DNA of 14,831 bases from Mucilaginibacter sp. UBA4741 (GTDB lineage: Bacteria > Bacteroidota > Bacteroidia > Sphingobacteriales > Sphingobacteriaceae): positions 1-14,831 of the forward strand of contig DHIR01000157.1 in NCBI GenBank assembly GCA_002403905.1. The letters run 5' to 3'. Shown here one piece after another: positions 1 to 7,361 of the stretch (its first letter is position 1; each line of letters starts with the position of its first letter). The notes under the pieces were generated by a model, which ran no database searches, had not been told where the DNA came from, and saw only the letters and a list, made by a program, of their open reading frames with translations. Position numbers and translations under genes: made by a program.

Positions 1-63
1 TTTCACAAACTTATTGTAAAGATGGTTGAAAACGACCCAAAGCGGTTGACCGTATCTAAATAA
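1..63 (+). CDS. Possible 3' end of an unidentified gene (5' end outside window)
   Basis: Frame 1 is open from the first base to a TAA at 61-63 and encodes 20 residues ending in RLTVSK. The composition (mixed charged and hydrophobic residues) is protein-like, and a plus-strand gene ending here would converge on the minus-strand hydrolase that ends at 95, leaving 31 bp between them. Twenty codons without a stop is weak evidence and no family is recognisable. The bases from 64 to 94 show no clear terminator hairpin. Confidence 0.3.
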   Translation, partial: FHKLIVKMVENDPKRLTVSK

Positions 64-94
64 TCGTGCGACTTAAACGTATATACCTATAAGC

Positions 95-922
95 TTAATA
101 CTTCTTCATTATTTTAACCAGCATCTTAGCAATTATCGCATGCCCCTTGTCTGATGGATGCAGTCCATCATAAACAAAATTCATGGCATCAACAGGGTAG
201 GGGTAATCATCTGTTTTGGGGTTAAATGGGACGTTGATATAATCCGGGTAAGTATAGTTTTTGTACTCGCCGGTGGCTGGATCGCGTAGTCGTTTATAAT
301 TAACGGCGTTCTTTATGGTGACGCCGCTTTTGTAGTAAAGGTCAACCAGCTTAAAGTTTTCTTTTTGGGCGATGGTTTTAACAGCATCTGCATATTCTGA
401 TAAAAAGTGACCGTTTTTGGCTTTGTAAGCACCTGGTATGATACTGTTAACATCATTTATATCAACATAGTCTGTGCGTTGTAACGGTGTTATCAATATG
501 ATCACGGCATCGTTGTTTAAGCTCTTTATCTTATTCACAATGGTGCGGTACGAACCATATACCGTGCTGTTGCCTGTACTATTTTCATAATCGCTAAACG
601 TGCCAATAGGTAAGGCCGTCCACCAGTCATTAGTACCTAAAAAAACGGTATAAAAGTCTGCCTTTTCCAGGCCGATGTTATTAATATTGTCGGCCATGGC
701 TTTTGCTGTCCAGCCGCCGTAGCCGTGATTATAAGAGTGAATATACGGCAACTCATCAGTAACCCTGTCCAGGTAAGCTTTGGTTATGCGGTTTTTGGTG
801 TATTGTACTCGCCCGTTATGGAAGGTTATTGAGTCGCCAATAGCAGCCCAAGTCATATCTTTTTTAGGTGCAAAGGAGGTTAGCAACCCTATGATCGCTA
901 ATGATGCAAACAGCTTTTTCAT
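95..922 (-). CDS. Secreted SGNH/GDSL-family hydrolase
   Basis: A 275-residue protein with a short N-terminal hydrophobic segment (about residues 5-18), probably a signal peptide. The SGNH blocks appear in order: GDSIT at 29-33 with nucleophile Ser31, a glycine-rich block II (HGYGGW, about 66-71), block III GTND at 96-99, and block V DGLHP at 252-256 giving the Asp252/His255 pair. This is a complete Ser-Asp-His set for an esterase or acetylesterase acting in the periplasm or outside. The substrate cannot be read from the sequence; sugar-ester deacetylation is a common role for secreted relatives in Bacteroidota but is only a guess here. It is the last gene of the minus-strand cluster, 37 bp after the M1 peptidase, so it is probably co-transcribed. 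Confidence 0.85.
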   Translation of the reverse strand: MKKLFASLAIIGLLTSFAPKKDMTWAAIGDSITFHNGRVQYTKNRITKAYLDRVTDELPYIHSYNHGYGGWTAKAMADNINNIGLEKADFYTVFLGTNDWWTALPIGTFSDYENSTGNSTVYGSYRTIVNKIKSLNNDAVIILITPLQRTDYVDINDVNSIIPGAYKAKNGHFLSEYADAVKTIAQKENFKLVDLYYKSGVTIKNAVNYKRLRDPATGEYKNYTYPDYINVPFNPKTDDYPYPVDAMNFVYDGLHPSDKGHAIIAKMLVKIMKKY

Positions 923-959
923 AATCGGTTTAAAATGAGCCCAAACTTAATAAAGAATA

Positions 960-3602
960 CTATAACATTTTTTGCGCACGGTATAAGTTATCCGTAGCCT
1001 GCAATATTTTATCTTTAAGTTTTGGGTTATAATTAGGATGTTGTTTTAAAAAATCGCTTACCACCCGGTAAGCATCTTTAGTTTGATAACTACTGAATAT
1101 AGCCGCCAACCATGATTGCGGAAAGAATACATCGCCGGTACGCTGAATTTCCTCGACCAACTCTAAACTCTTAGGCAGGTATTTTACCGAGGTGCTTTGC
1201 CTTAATGGATGGTTTAAATAAGCCAACGCGGCTGTAACCCAGGCTTCTTTCTGGCGATTTTTTCTGTCGGCAAGGCTGTTAAAAAAGTTATCGCGTTCCT
1301 GTACGTTTAATGATAGCGCCGGCATCATGAAAGTTAACCGGGCCTTACGGTCGGCATTGGTTATCCTGTCCAGCTGTTGTTTTAAAACCGAGGTCGTAGT
1401 ATCACTTTTAAGGGCGATAGTGAGCGCGAGGCCGGTATAATCATCTTCAGCCAATTTGATACCTTCAGGTGCTTTTTGCGATTGCCAAATTTTATAAATA
1501 CGGCGCTTAGCATCGGCACTTAAATAAACACTTTGATAGGCGCAGAATAAGATCTTTTTATTGTTGGTGGCGGTTTGCTGTTCCATGGAAGTCCATAGCG
1601 TATGTTCTAGTTCGGCGCTTAGCGCCAGCCTGTCTTTTGGCAAAATAAAGCTCCAATAAATGTTGGTAACATAGCCTGTAAGCAAGCGCAGGTTCATTTC
1701 GTTTTGCTCTATGCCGATGCCTTTTAGATAAAGCTTTAGCAGCTCTTCCGGTTTAAAAGCACGGCCCGCCAGCATGTTTTCATATCCATTAATATAAGCC
1801 GATGCGCGTTGCAGCGGACTTTCTAACTTAAACAGACTACCTATCATTGCCTTATCCGCAGGGAACAGCCCGTAACCCATACCATCGGCATTAAATAAAA
1901 TAAACGATGGCTTTGCCAAACCTGTCGCGGCTTTTAATACGATCTGTTGCGCATTCATATTAACCGGGATGGTTTTGCTATGATCGGGATAAACCAACGT
2001 GATGCTAAACGCTTGCGGCCATATACGCGGCGCGCCAACTTCGGGGTGTTGGGTAATAGTTAGGTTGCCTATTTTATTGCCAGTATAATTAATATGGTAA
2101 TCAAATACCGGGCGGCCCGGCTGGTTAACCCAAACCTTGTTCCAGGTGTACAGATTGGTGGTGGTGTGCTGGCTTAAAATGGCTATCAGGTCGTTCCAGG
2201 TGGCGTTGCCGTAAGCGTATTTTTTTAAGTACTCACGGATACCTTGTTGAAAATTGTCCTTACCCATCAACTTTTCAAGTTGGCGCATCATAATAGGCGC
2301 TTTATGGTAGATGATGTTACCATACAACGACCCGGCATCCTGCAAGTTATCCAACTGCTGCCTGATAGGGTTAGCGCCCATAGTACGGTCAACACCATAA
2401 GCGGCAGGGTAATGATCTTGTAAAAATTTAAGGTTGAAAGTTTCGGTACCCATTAATTTTTCGGTCACCTTATCGGCCATGAAATTGGCAAATACTTCCT
2501 TCATCCACACATCATTGAACCACTCCATGGTCACCATATCGCCAAACCACATGTGGGCGGTTTCGTGCGAGATGAGGTTAGACCGGGCTATGAACTGATC
2601 TTTAGTTGCGCCTTCATCTAAAAATAAAGCCGATGACTTATACTGAACCTCGCCCGGATGCTCCATGCCGCCAAACTGAAAATCGGGAATAGCCACAAAA
2701 CCAACCTTTTGAAATGGGAACGGTATGCTGGTCCAGTTCTCTAAAAAGCTGATCGCGTCCTCATGTGCTTTAAATATAGAATCAACGCTTAATTTTATTT
2801 TTATCGGGTCGGTTTCGCGGTGTAAAAATTCAGCTTCGCGATTTCCTATTTTTTGTTTTGCATCGGTGTATTTGCCGGCGGTGAAAGAGAATAAGTAGGT
2901 GGGTAGTTTATCTGTGGGTTTAAATGTATAAACGGCTTCTTTATCGTCGCTTACATAATCAAATGGATCACTATTAGCCAGAGCATGCCAGCCAGCCGGT
3001 ACATTTAAAATAAGTAAAAACTTAGCTTTTAAATCGGATTGATCAAAACAAGGGAAAACCGTGCGTGCGCGATCCGGCACAAAAAGAGCATATAAATAAT
3101 CAGCATTACGATTAAGCGATTCATTACCGGCAATGAAGTTTATATCAATATCGTTTCCACCGACAGAAAGAAGTTTTTTATCTACCATCAGGTGTTCGCT
3201 TTTTAAAACTACCGGGATGTTTTTTCCATTAACTTTAATTGATTTGATATGATCGGCGCTTTGCTTGAAGTCTAATTGCAGGTCCTGCTCTATAGGTGTT
3301 AAGTCTGTTTTTTCGCCACCAACATTTGTTATTCGTACTTCGCCACGTTTTAATATTGGGCTAATAGGCGGGCCAAATGATTTCAAATCGAAATGGACAT
3401 TTTCTTCACCTAATATGTCTTCGCTTTTTGATGCAGGGATTTTAAACTGAATTGTATATTCAATATTGCTAATTGCTTTATGCCGATATTGCGCTAATTG
3501 GTAGGATACCCCCGCCTCAACAGGCAAAGGTTTAATTTTTTGCTGCGCAGATACTGCAATGCTTATGCTTAATAACAATAATATTAGTCCAGATCTTTTC
3601 AT
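960..3602 (-). CDS. Exported M1-family zinc aminopeptidase
   Basis: An 880-residue protein with a clear signal peptide (MKRSGLILLLLSISIAVSAQ, residues 1-20, cleavage probably near Ala19). The exopeptidase-type motif appears as GGMEHPGE at 311-318 (the GAMEN position of the family). The zinc site is HETAH at 346-350 with the third ligand Glu369, the exact HExxH-18-E spacing of M1 gluzincins. Tyr432 (in IIYHKAP) sits where the transition-state tyrosine is expected. The rest (about 500-880) is a beta plus helical C-terminal region, normal in length for large M1 enzymes. It should remove N-terminal residues from peptides in the periplasm. It starts 13 bp after the transporter stop and likely belongs to the pxp transcription unit, where peptide breakdown could feed 5-oxoproline or amino-acid use; that link is inferred from position only. 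Confidence 0.93.
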   Translation of the reverse strand: MKRSGLILLLLSISIAVSAQQKIKPLPVEAGVSYQLAQYRHKAISNIEYTIQFKIPASKSEDILGEENVHFDLKSFGPPISPILKRGEVRITNVGGEKTDLTPIEQDLQLDFKQSADHIKSIKVNGKNIPVVLKSEHLMVDKKLLSVGGNDIDINFIAGNESLNRNADYLYALFVPDRARTVFPCFDQSDLKAKFLLILNVPAGWHALANSDPFDYVSDDKEAVYTFKPTDKLPTYLFSFTAGKYTDAKQKIGNREAEFLHRETDPIKIKLSVDSIFKAHEDAISFLENWTSIPFPFQKVGFVAIPDFQFGGMEHPGEVQYKSSALFLDEGATKDQFIARSNLISHETAHMWFGDMVTMEWFNDVWMKEVFANFMADKVTEKLMGTETFNLKFLQDHYPAAYGVDRTMGANPIRQQLDNLQDAGSLYGNIIYHKAPIMMRQLEKLMGKDNFQQGIREYLKKYAYGNATWNDLIAILSQHTTTNLYTWNKVWVNQPGRPVFDYHINYTGNKIGNLTITQHPEVGAPRIWPQAFSITLVYPDHSKTIPVNMNAQQIVLKAATGLAKPSFILFNADGMGYGLFPADKAMIGSLFKLESPLQRASAYINGYENMLAGRAFKPEELLKLYLKGIGIEQNEMNLRLLTGYVTNIYWSFILPKDRLALSAELEHTLWTSMEQQTATNNKKILFCAYQSVYLSADAKRRIYKIWQSQKAPEGIKLAEDDYTGLALTIALKSDTTTSVLKQQLDRITNADRKARLTFMMPALSLNVQERDNFFNSLADRKNRQKEAWVTAALAYLNHPLRQSTSVKYLPKSLELVEEIQRTGDVFFPQSWLAAIFSSYQTKDAYRVVSDFLKQHPNYNPKLKDKILQATDNLYRAQKML

Positions 3603-3615
3603 TCAATACGTTTAA

Positions 3616-4797
3616 TTAATGTCCTAACATTTGTATAATAGCACCAACGCTCATCCACGTCATAGTACCCACTACCAGTACGCCTAAAATAGTTAATACC
3701 AGCGGTTGTTTATAGGTGGCAATGATATTTGAGCGATAGGCGGCTATCAGCATAACACCCAACGCAATGGGTAGTATAAAGCCGTTAATGGCACCCACTG
3801 CCAATAATATTTTAACCGGCTTACCTATCGCCAAAAAAATAGCGCATGAAACAATGATGAATCCGATGATGATCTCGCGGTTACGTTTTAATATTACGGG
3901 GCTAAAGCTTTTTATAAATGATACCGAAGTATAAGCCGAACCTACTACGGATGAGATCCCCGCCGCCCAGATAATTACACCGAAAAGTTTATACCCCAAC
4001 TCGCCACTAGCTAAACGGAATACCGAGGCAGCCGGGTTAGCCGGGTCGAGCTTGCCGCCTGCGGTAATTACACCCAGCGCGGCTATAAACAACAATAACC
4101 GCATTACAGATGCTAAACCTATGGCACTTAACGCGCCGCGATTAACAACAGGCAAATTTTGTTCGCCGGTTATGCGGGCATCCAATAAGCGATGTGCTCC
4201 TGCAAAAGTTATGTAACCGCCAACCGTGCCACCCACTATGGTTAATACTGCTGTAAAGCTAAATTGCGATGGATTTATGGCCCTGATAGCGGCTTCGGCC
4301 AATGGTGGTTTACTGACATAGGCAATGTATAGCGCCAGGGCTATTTTAAGGCAGCCCATGCATTTGGCAAACAAGTCCATTGCCTTGCCCGATTCTTTGT
4401 ACACAAAAATGCCTATGGCCACAATAGCGCTCATAATAGCACCCTGACCTACACTTACGCCAAACAATACATTCAATCCTAAACCCGTCCCGGCAATATT
4501 GCCGATATTAAAAGCCATCCCTCCTAAAAAAACAAGGAACGATACAATGTAGCCTAACCCAGGGAAAACCTGGTTGGCAATATCCTGCGCCGGTTTATCG
4601 GCAACTGTAATTATTCGCCAGATGTTGAGTTGGGCAATGGCATCAAGCACGATGGATAATAAGATAACAAAACCAAAGCTGGCACCTAATTGCGCTGTAA
4701 ATACAGCCGTTTGCGTTAAAAATCCCGGACCAATAGCCGATGATGCCATCAGGAAGGCGGCACCAATTAATACGCTCCAGTTGTATTGTTTTTTCAT
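3616..4797 (-). CDS. NRAMP-superfamily transporter, divergent (pxp-associated, YcsG-like)
   Basis: A 393-residue, strongly hydrophobic protein with about 11 membrane segments. The N-terminal IGPGF at 22-26 and the overall layout match the NRAMP family. The canonical metal-binding signatures are absent. Counted from GPGF, the TM1 DPGN position reads TAQL (34-37), and the TM6 MPH position is replaced by a glycine-rich stretch, TVGGYITFAGAHR (191-203). A Mn/Fe transporter would normally keep these residues, so a metal substrate is doubtful. NRAMP-like genes such as Bacillus ycsG recur beside 5-oxoprolinase genes. This one starts on the base after the pxpA stop (zero gap) and so is translationally close to it. 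I infer an uptake role for 5-oxoproline or a related small acid in the LeuT-type fold. Automatic annotation would probably call it a divalent metal transporter. Confidence 0.85.
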   Translation of the reverse strand: MKKQYNWSVLIGAAFLMASSAIGPGFLTQTAVFTAQLGASFGFVILLSIVLDAIAQLNIWRIITVADKPAQDIANQVFPGLGYIVSFLVFLGGMAFNIGNIAGTGLGLNVLFGVSVGQGAIMSAIVAIGIFVYKESGKAMDLFAKCMGCLKIALALYIAYVSKPPLAEAAIRAINPSQFSFTAVLTIVGGTVGGYITFAGAHRLLDARITGEQNLPVVNRGALSAIGLASVMRLLLFIAALGVITAGGKLDPANPAASVFRLASGELGYKLFGVIIWAAGISSVVGSAYTSVSFIKSFSPVILKRNREIIIGFIIVSCAIFLAIGKPVKILLAVGAINGFILPIALGVMLIAAYRSNIIATYKQPLVLTILGVLVVGTMTWMSVGAIIQMLGH

Positions 4798-5559
4798 TTA
4801 TTGCGCTGAGGCTTTTATGGTAATGCCATCGCTTTTTAGTTTTTGGTTTATCATTTTGGCAAACGCTACCGCGTGCACGCCATCGCCGTGCAGGCAAAGT
4901 GTTTCGGCTTTTAAGTTTATAGTTTTTTTATTGACCGATATTACCTGTTGGTTCTTCACCATCAGCAAAACCTGGTTAATAGACTGCTGCTCATTGGTGA
5001 TCAAAGCATTGCTTTGGGTACGAGGTGTAAGCGAGCCGTCATCCTGATAGGTGCGGTCGGCAAATACTTCAGACGCGGTTACTATCCCGGTTTTCTTGGC
5101 GGCTTCAATCATTTCGCTGCCAGCGAGGGCATATAATATTAATGACGAATCGAAATCATGCACCGCCTGCACAATAGCTTTAGCCAGTGCGGCATCTTTA
5201 GCGGCCATGTTATATAACGCCCCATGCGCTTTTACGTGGTGCAGTTTGCCGCCTGCAGCTTTTACAAAACCATATAAAGCGCCAATTTGGTATAGGGTGA
5301 TCTGGTAAGCCTCGTTAGCCGATATTTTCATATCGCGGCGACCAAATCCTTGCAGATCTGGCAAGCCCGGATGTGCGCCTATGGCCACACCTTTTTTAAT
5401 AGCCATAGCAACCGTATGCTGCATTACTTCCGGGTCGCCGGCATGATAGCCGCAGGCAATATTAGCCGATGTAATATAGTCCATCAACGTATCATCATTG
5501 GGCATTGGGTAGTTGCCAAATGCCTCGCCCATATCGCAGTTAAGGTCTATGCTTTGCAT
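4798..5559 (-). CDS. pxpA: 5-oxoprolinase subunit PxpA (LamB/YcsF family)
   Basis: A 253-residue cytosolic protein of the usual family length. Family landmarks are DLNCDMGE at 5-12, SANIACGYHAGDP at 31-43, GAHPGLPD at 61-68, GFGRR at 71-75 and KAHGALYN at 110-117, followed by an EVFADRTYQDDGSL segment and a C-terminal LCLHGDGV motif. PxpA works with PxpB and PxpC in the ATP-dependent opening of 5-oxo-L-proline to L-glutamate, as established for the E. coli and Bacillus homologues. It lies 12 bp after pxpC and abuts the transporter gene, so co-transcription is very likely. Confidence 0.96.
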   Translation of the reverse strand: MQSIDLNCDMGEAFGNYPMPNDDTLMDYITSANIACGYHAGDPEVMQHTVAMAIKKGVAIGAHPGLPDLQGFGRRDMKISANEAYQITLYQIGALYGFVKAAGGKLHHVKAHGALYNMAAKDAALAKAIVQAVHDFDSSLILYALAGSEMIEAAKKTGIVTASEVFADRTYQDDGSLTPRTQSNALITNEQQSINQVLLMVKNQQVISVNKKTINLKAETLCLHGDGVHAVAFAKMINQKLKSDGITIKASAQ

Positions 5560-5571
5560 GGTGTTGTTAAT

Positions 5572-6564
5572 TTATAAAAATTTGTAATGTACAGCTGTTG
5601 TTAGCCTTTGTAAATCCCGTTCCCGTTCAAGATACAGCATTTCTGCTTCATCGCGGTTGATTTGTTTAAAATAAATGGCATCTCCGGGTTTAAGCTGGGC
5701 GCATAACGGTATATCAACCGCAGCCACCTGGGCTATACGCGGGTAGCCACCTGTTGTTTGGCAATCGGCCATCAACAACACCATACTGCCGTTGCCTGTA
5801 ATCTGGATGGTGCCAGGCGTAACTGCGGTGCTTAATAACTCATCTTTTTTTATGCGATCAATAGTTGCACCTTCTAAATGATAACCCATACGGTTACTAC
5901 GCTGGCCGATGACGTACGCGGTAGATAAAAAGCCGACAATGCTTTGTTTATCAAACCAGTCAAATTCGTTTGCCGCAACCACCCTGATGCTTTTACGATC
6001 AGCCGGTAACAGTAATTGACGTGGGATACTCCATTTGGTATAATTGATATGGTCCGCTTTAAGTTTGCCAATTATCTTTTGGGTAATGTTGGATAATAGC
6101 TTGCCGTTATTCAATTCATCACAGGCTTTAAACGCGCGCCCTTCCAGTCCACCAAAGCCAGCCGTTAGATAGGTGCTTTTACTGCCTAAAACGTCAGGCA
6201 CATCCCAGCCACCGGCAACTGTTAAATAGGTACGGCAGCCCGTTGGCATATTTGTTAATTTGATAATAGTTCCTGCCGGGATATATATTGGGCGCTCGGG
6301 CGGGAGTTTTTTATCGTCAACTTTTAAAATAGCGCCATCACCGGCGTAGGCAATTAATAGGTCTGTTTCTACTATAAACGCGGCATCAGCATAAGTAAAT
6401 TCAATAACTGCTTCGTTATCGGTATTACCTACAGCCTTATTTGCAATCCGCGCCGATAAGCTATCCATAGCCCCAGATACGGGTACAGCTTGTGATAAAT
6501 ATAAGTCACGCCCCATATCCTGTATGGTGCTGAGTAAACCGGGTTTTATTATTCGTATCTGCAT
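5572..6564 (-). CDS. pxpC: 5-oxoprolinase subunit PxpC (KipA-like, biotin-dependent carboxyltransferase domain family)
   Basis: A 330-residue protein of normal family length. Recognisable motifs are KPGLLSTIQDMGR at 7-19, VAGGWDVPDVLGSKSTYL at 116-133, RSNRMGYHLEG at 222-232, TPGTIQITGNG at 249-259 and DCQTTGGYPRIA at 267-278. These are the conserved blocks of the KipA/AHS2 family, related to one half of urea amidolyase. It is paired with PxpB (KipI/AHS1), with one base between the pxpB stop and this start codon. The product is expected to be a cytosolic part of the PxpABC complex. The older names (allophanate hydrolase subunit 2, KipI antagonist) refer to the same family; the pxpA neighbour favours 5-oxoprolinase. 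Confidence 0.95.
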   Translation of the reverse strand: MQIRIIKPGLLSTIQDMGRDLYLSQAVPVSGAMDSLSARIANKAVGNTDNEAVIEFTYADAAFIVETDLLIAYAGDGAILKVDDKKLPPERPIYIPAGTIIKLTNMPTGCRTYLTVAGGWDVPDVLGSKSTYLTAGFGGLEGRAFKACDELNNGKLLSNITQKIIGKLKADHINYTKWSIPRQLLLPADRKSIRVVAANEFDWFDKQSIVGFLSTAYVIGQRSNRMGYHLEGATIDRIKKDELLSTAVTPGTIQITGNGSMVLLMADCQTTGGYPRIAQVAAVDIPLCAQLKPGDAIYFKQINRDEAEMLYLERERDLQRLTTAVHYKFL

Positions 6565-6565
6565 A

Positions 6566-7285
6566 TTACCCGGTTGCTAATTGGTTAAATTCTTTCAGGT
6601 TGATAGGTTTGAACACAACCTTATCGCCTGCTTTTAATAGCGATGGCTGCGGCTTGGTTGCATCAAATAATTTTAAAGGTGTTTGCCCTATAATTTGCCA
6701 TCCCCCCGGCGTTTGCAACGGATATACACCTGTTTGTTGGCCTGCTATACCAACTGCCCCTGCGGGAATCGCGGGTCGGGGAGTAGCTTTGCGTGGCGTG
6801 ACCAGCCGTTCATCCATGCCGCCCAAATAAGCAAATCCCGGCACAAAGCCTATCATATAAACGGTATAAATTACTGATGTGTGCAGCTTAATAACATCGG
6901 TTACACCTAATTGATGCAAACCAGCAAGCTCTTCCAGATCGGGGCCAAACGCGCCTCCATAACATACCGGGATGGTGACTGTTTCCCCGGTAGCTTTTCT
7001 GCTGATTTTTTTCTGCTGATTTAAATTAGTTAGATAGCCTGATAGCTTTTCAAAGCAACCCTTACCCGGCATGGCTGATCTGCTCACTACCAACGGATCA
7101 TAGAAAACGGTTAAGGTAGTATAAGCCGGTACGGTTGTACAAAAGCCCGCAAAAGGCTGCTGGCGGAGCAACGCGTTAAAGCCGCTAACCGCATCTAATA
7201 AGTGTTCGGCTATTTGCTGCCCAAACTCAATAGTAATGGCCCGCTCACTTAGGTAGTAAATAGAAAAAGTGGGTTTGGTAGCCAT
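6566..7285 (-). CDS. pxpB: 5-oxoprolinase subunit PxpB (KipI/AHS1 family)
   Basis: A 239-residue protein, the first gene of the minus-strand unit. The N-terminal YYLSERAITIEFG (10-22) is typical of KipI-like proteins. The C-terminal domain carries HTSVIYTVYMIGFVPGFAYL (135-154) and the strongly conserved proline/glycine block AIPAGAVGIAGQQTGVYPLQ (172-191) followed by TPGGWQIIG. It forms the 5-oxoprolinase with PxpC and PxpA. Bacillus KipI also inhibits the sporulation kinase KinA, but there is no reason to expect that here. The next gene upstream on the same strand is the rhamnosidase, 76 bp away, and a possible promoter box lies in that gap. Confidence 0.95.
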   Translation of the reverse strand: MATKPTFSIYYLSERAITIEFGQQIAEHLLDAVSGFNALLRQQPFAGFCTTVPAYTTLTVFYDPLVVSRSAMPGKGCFEKLSGYLTNLNQQKKISRKATGETVTIPVCYGGAFGPDLEELAGLHQLGVTDVIKLHTSVIYTVYMIGFVPGFAYLGGMDERLVTPRKATPRPAIPAGAVGIAGQQTGVYPLQTPGGWQIIGQTPLKLFDATKPQPSLLKAGDKVVFKPINLKEFNQLATG

Positions 7286-7298
7286 AGATGCGTTTTAC

Positions 7299-7306
7299 CA
7301 AAAATA
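7299..7306 (-). promoter_or_regulatory. Candidate -7 box upstream of pxpB
   Basis: Read on the minus strand the bases are TATTTTTG, a full match to the Bacteroidota -7 pattern TAnnTTTG. It lies in the 76-bp gap between the rhamnosidase stop and pxpB. Transcription would start only about 7 bases before the pxpB ATG, a very short leader, and no TTG -33 element was found at the usual spacing. The sequence is AT-rich, so a chance match is possible. Confidence 0.28.
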
Positions 7307-7361
7307 GCAATTAAGAGGATAATGTGAAGTAGGGAGTTTTATGTAAGATGACAACAGATAT

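Noticed and set aside
6..13. A TAnnTTTG-like box on the minus strand (TAAGTTTG) that would drive a gene outside the window
   Set aside because: There is no -33 TTG at a suitable distance and no downstream gene visible to support it.
3265..3450. A 61-codon plus-strand frame inside the M1 peptidase gene
   Set aside because: It is antisense to the conserved N-terminal region of the peptidase, with no promoter or domain support.
4574..5577. Several open frames on the plus strand and an overlapping minus frame across the transporter and pxpA genes
   Set aside because: They lie antisense or out of frame to well-conserved genes, have no recognisable domains, and their compositions look like shadow translations (many Cys, His, Trp and Ile runs).
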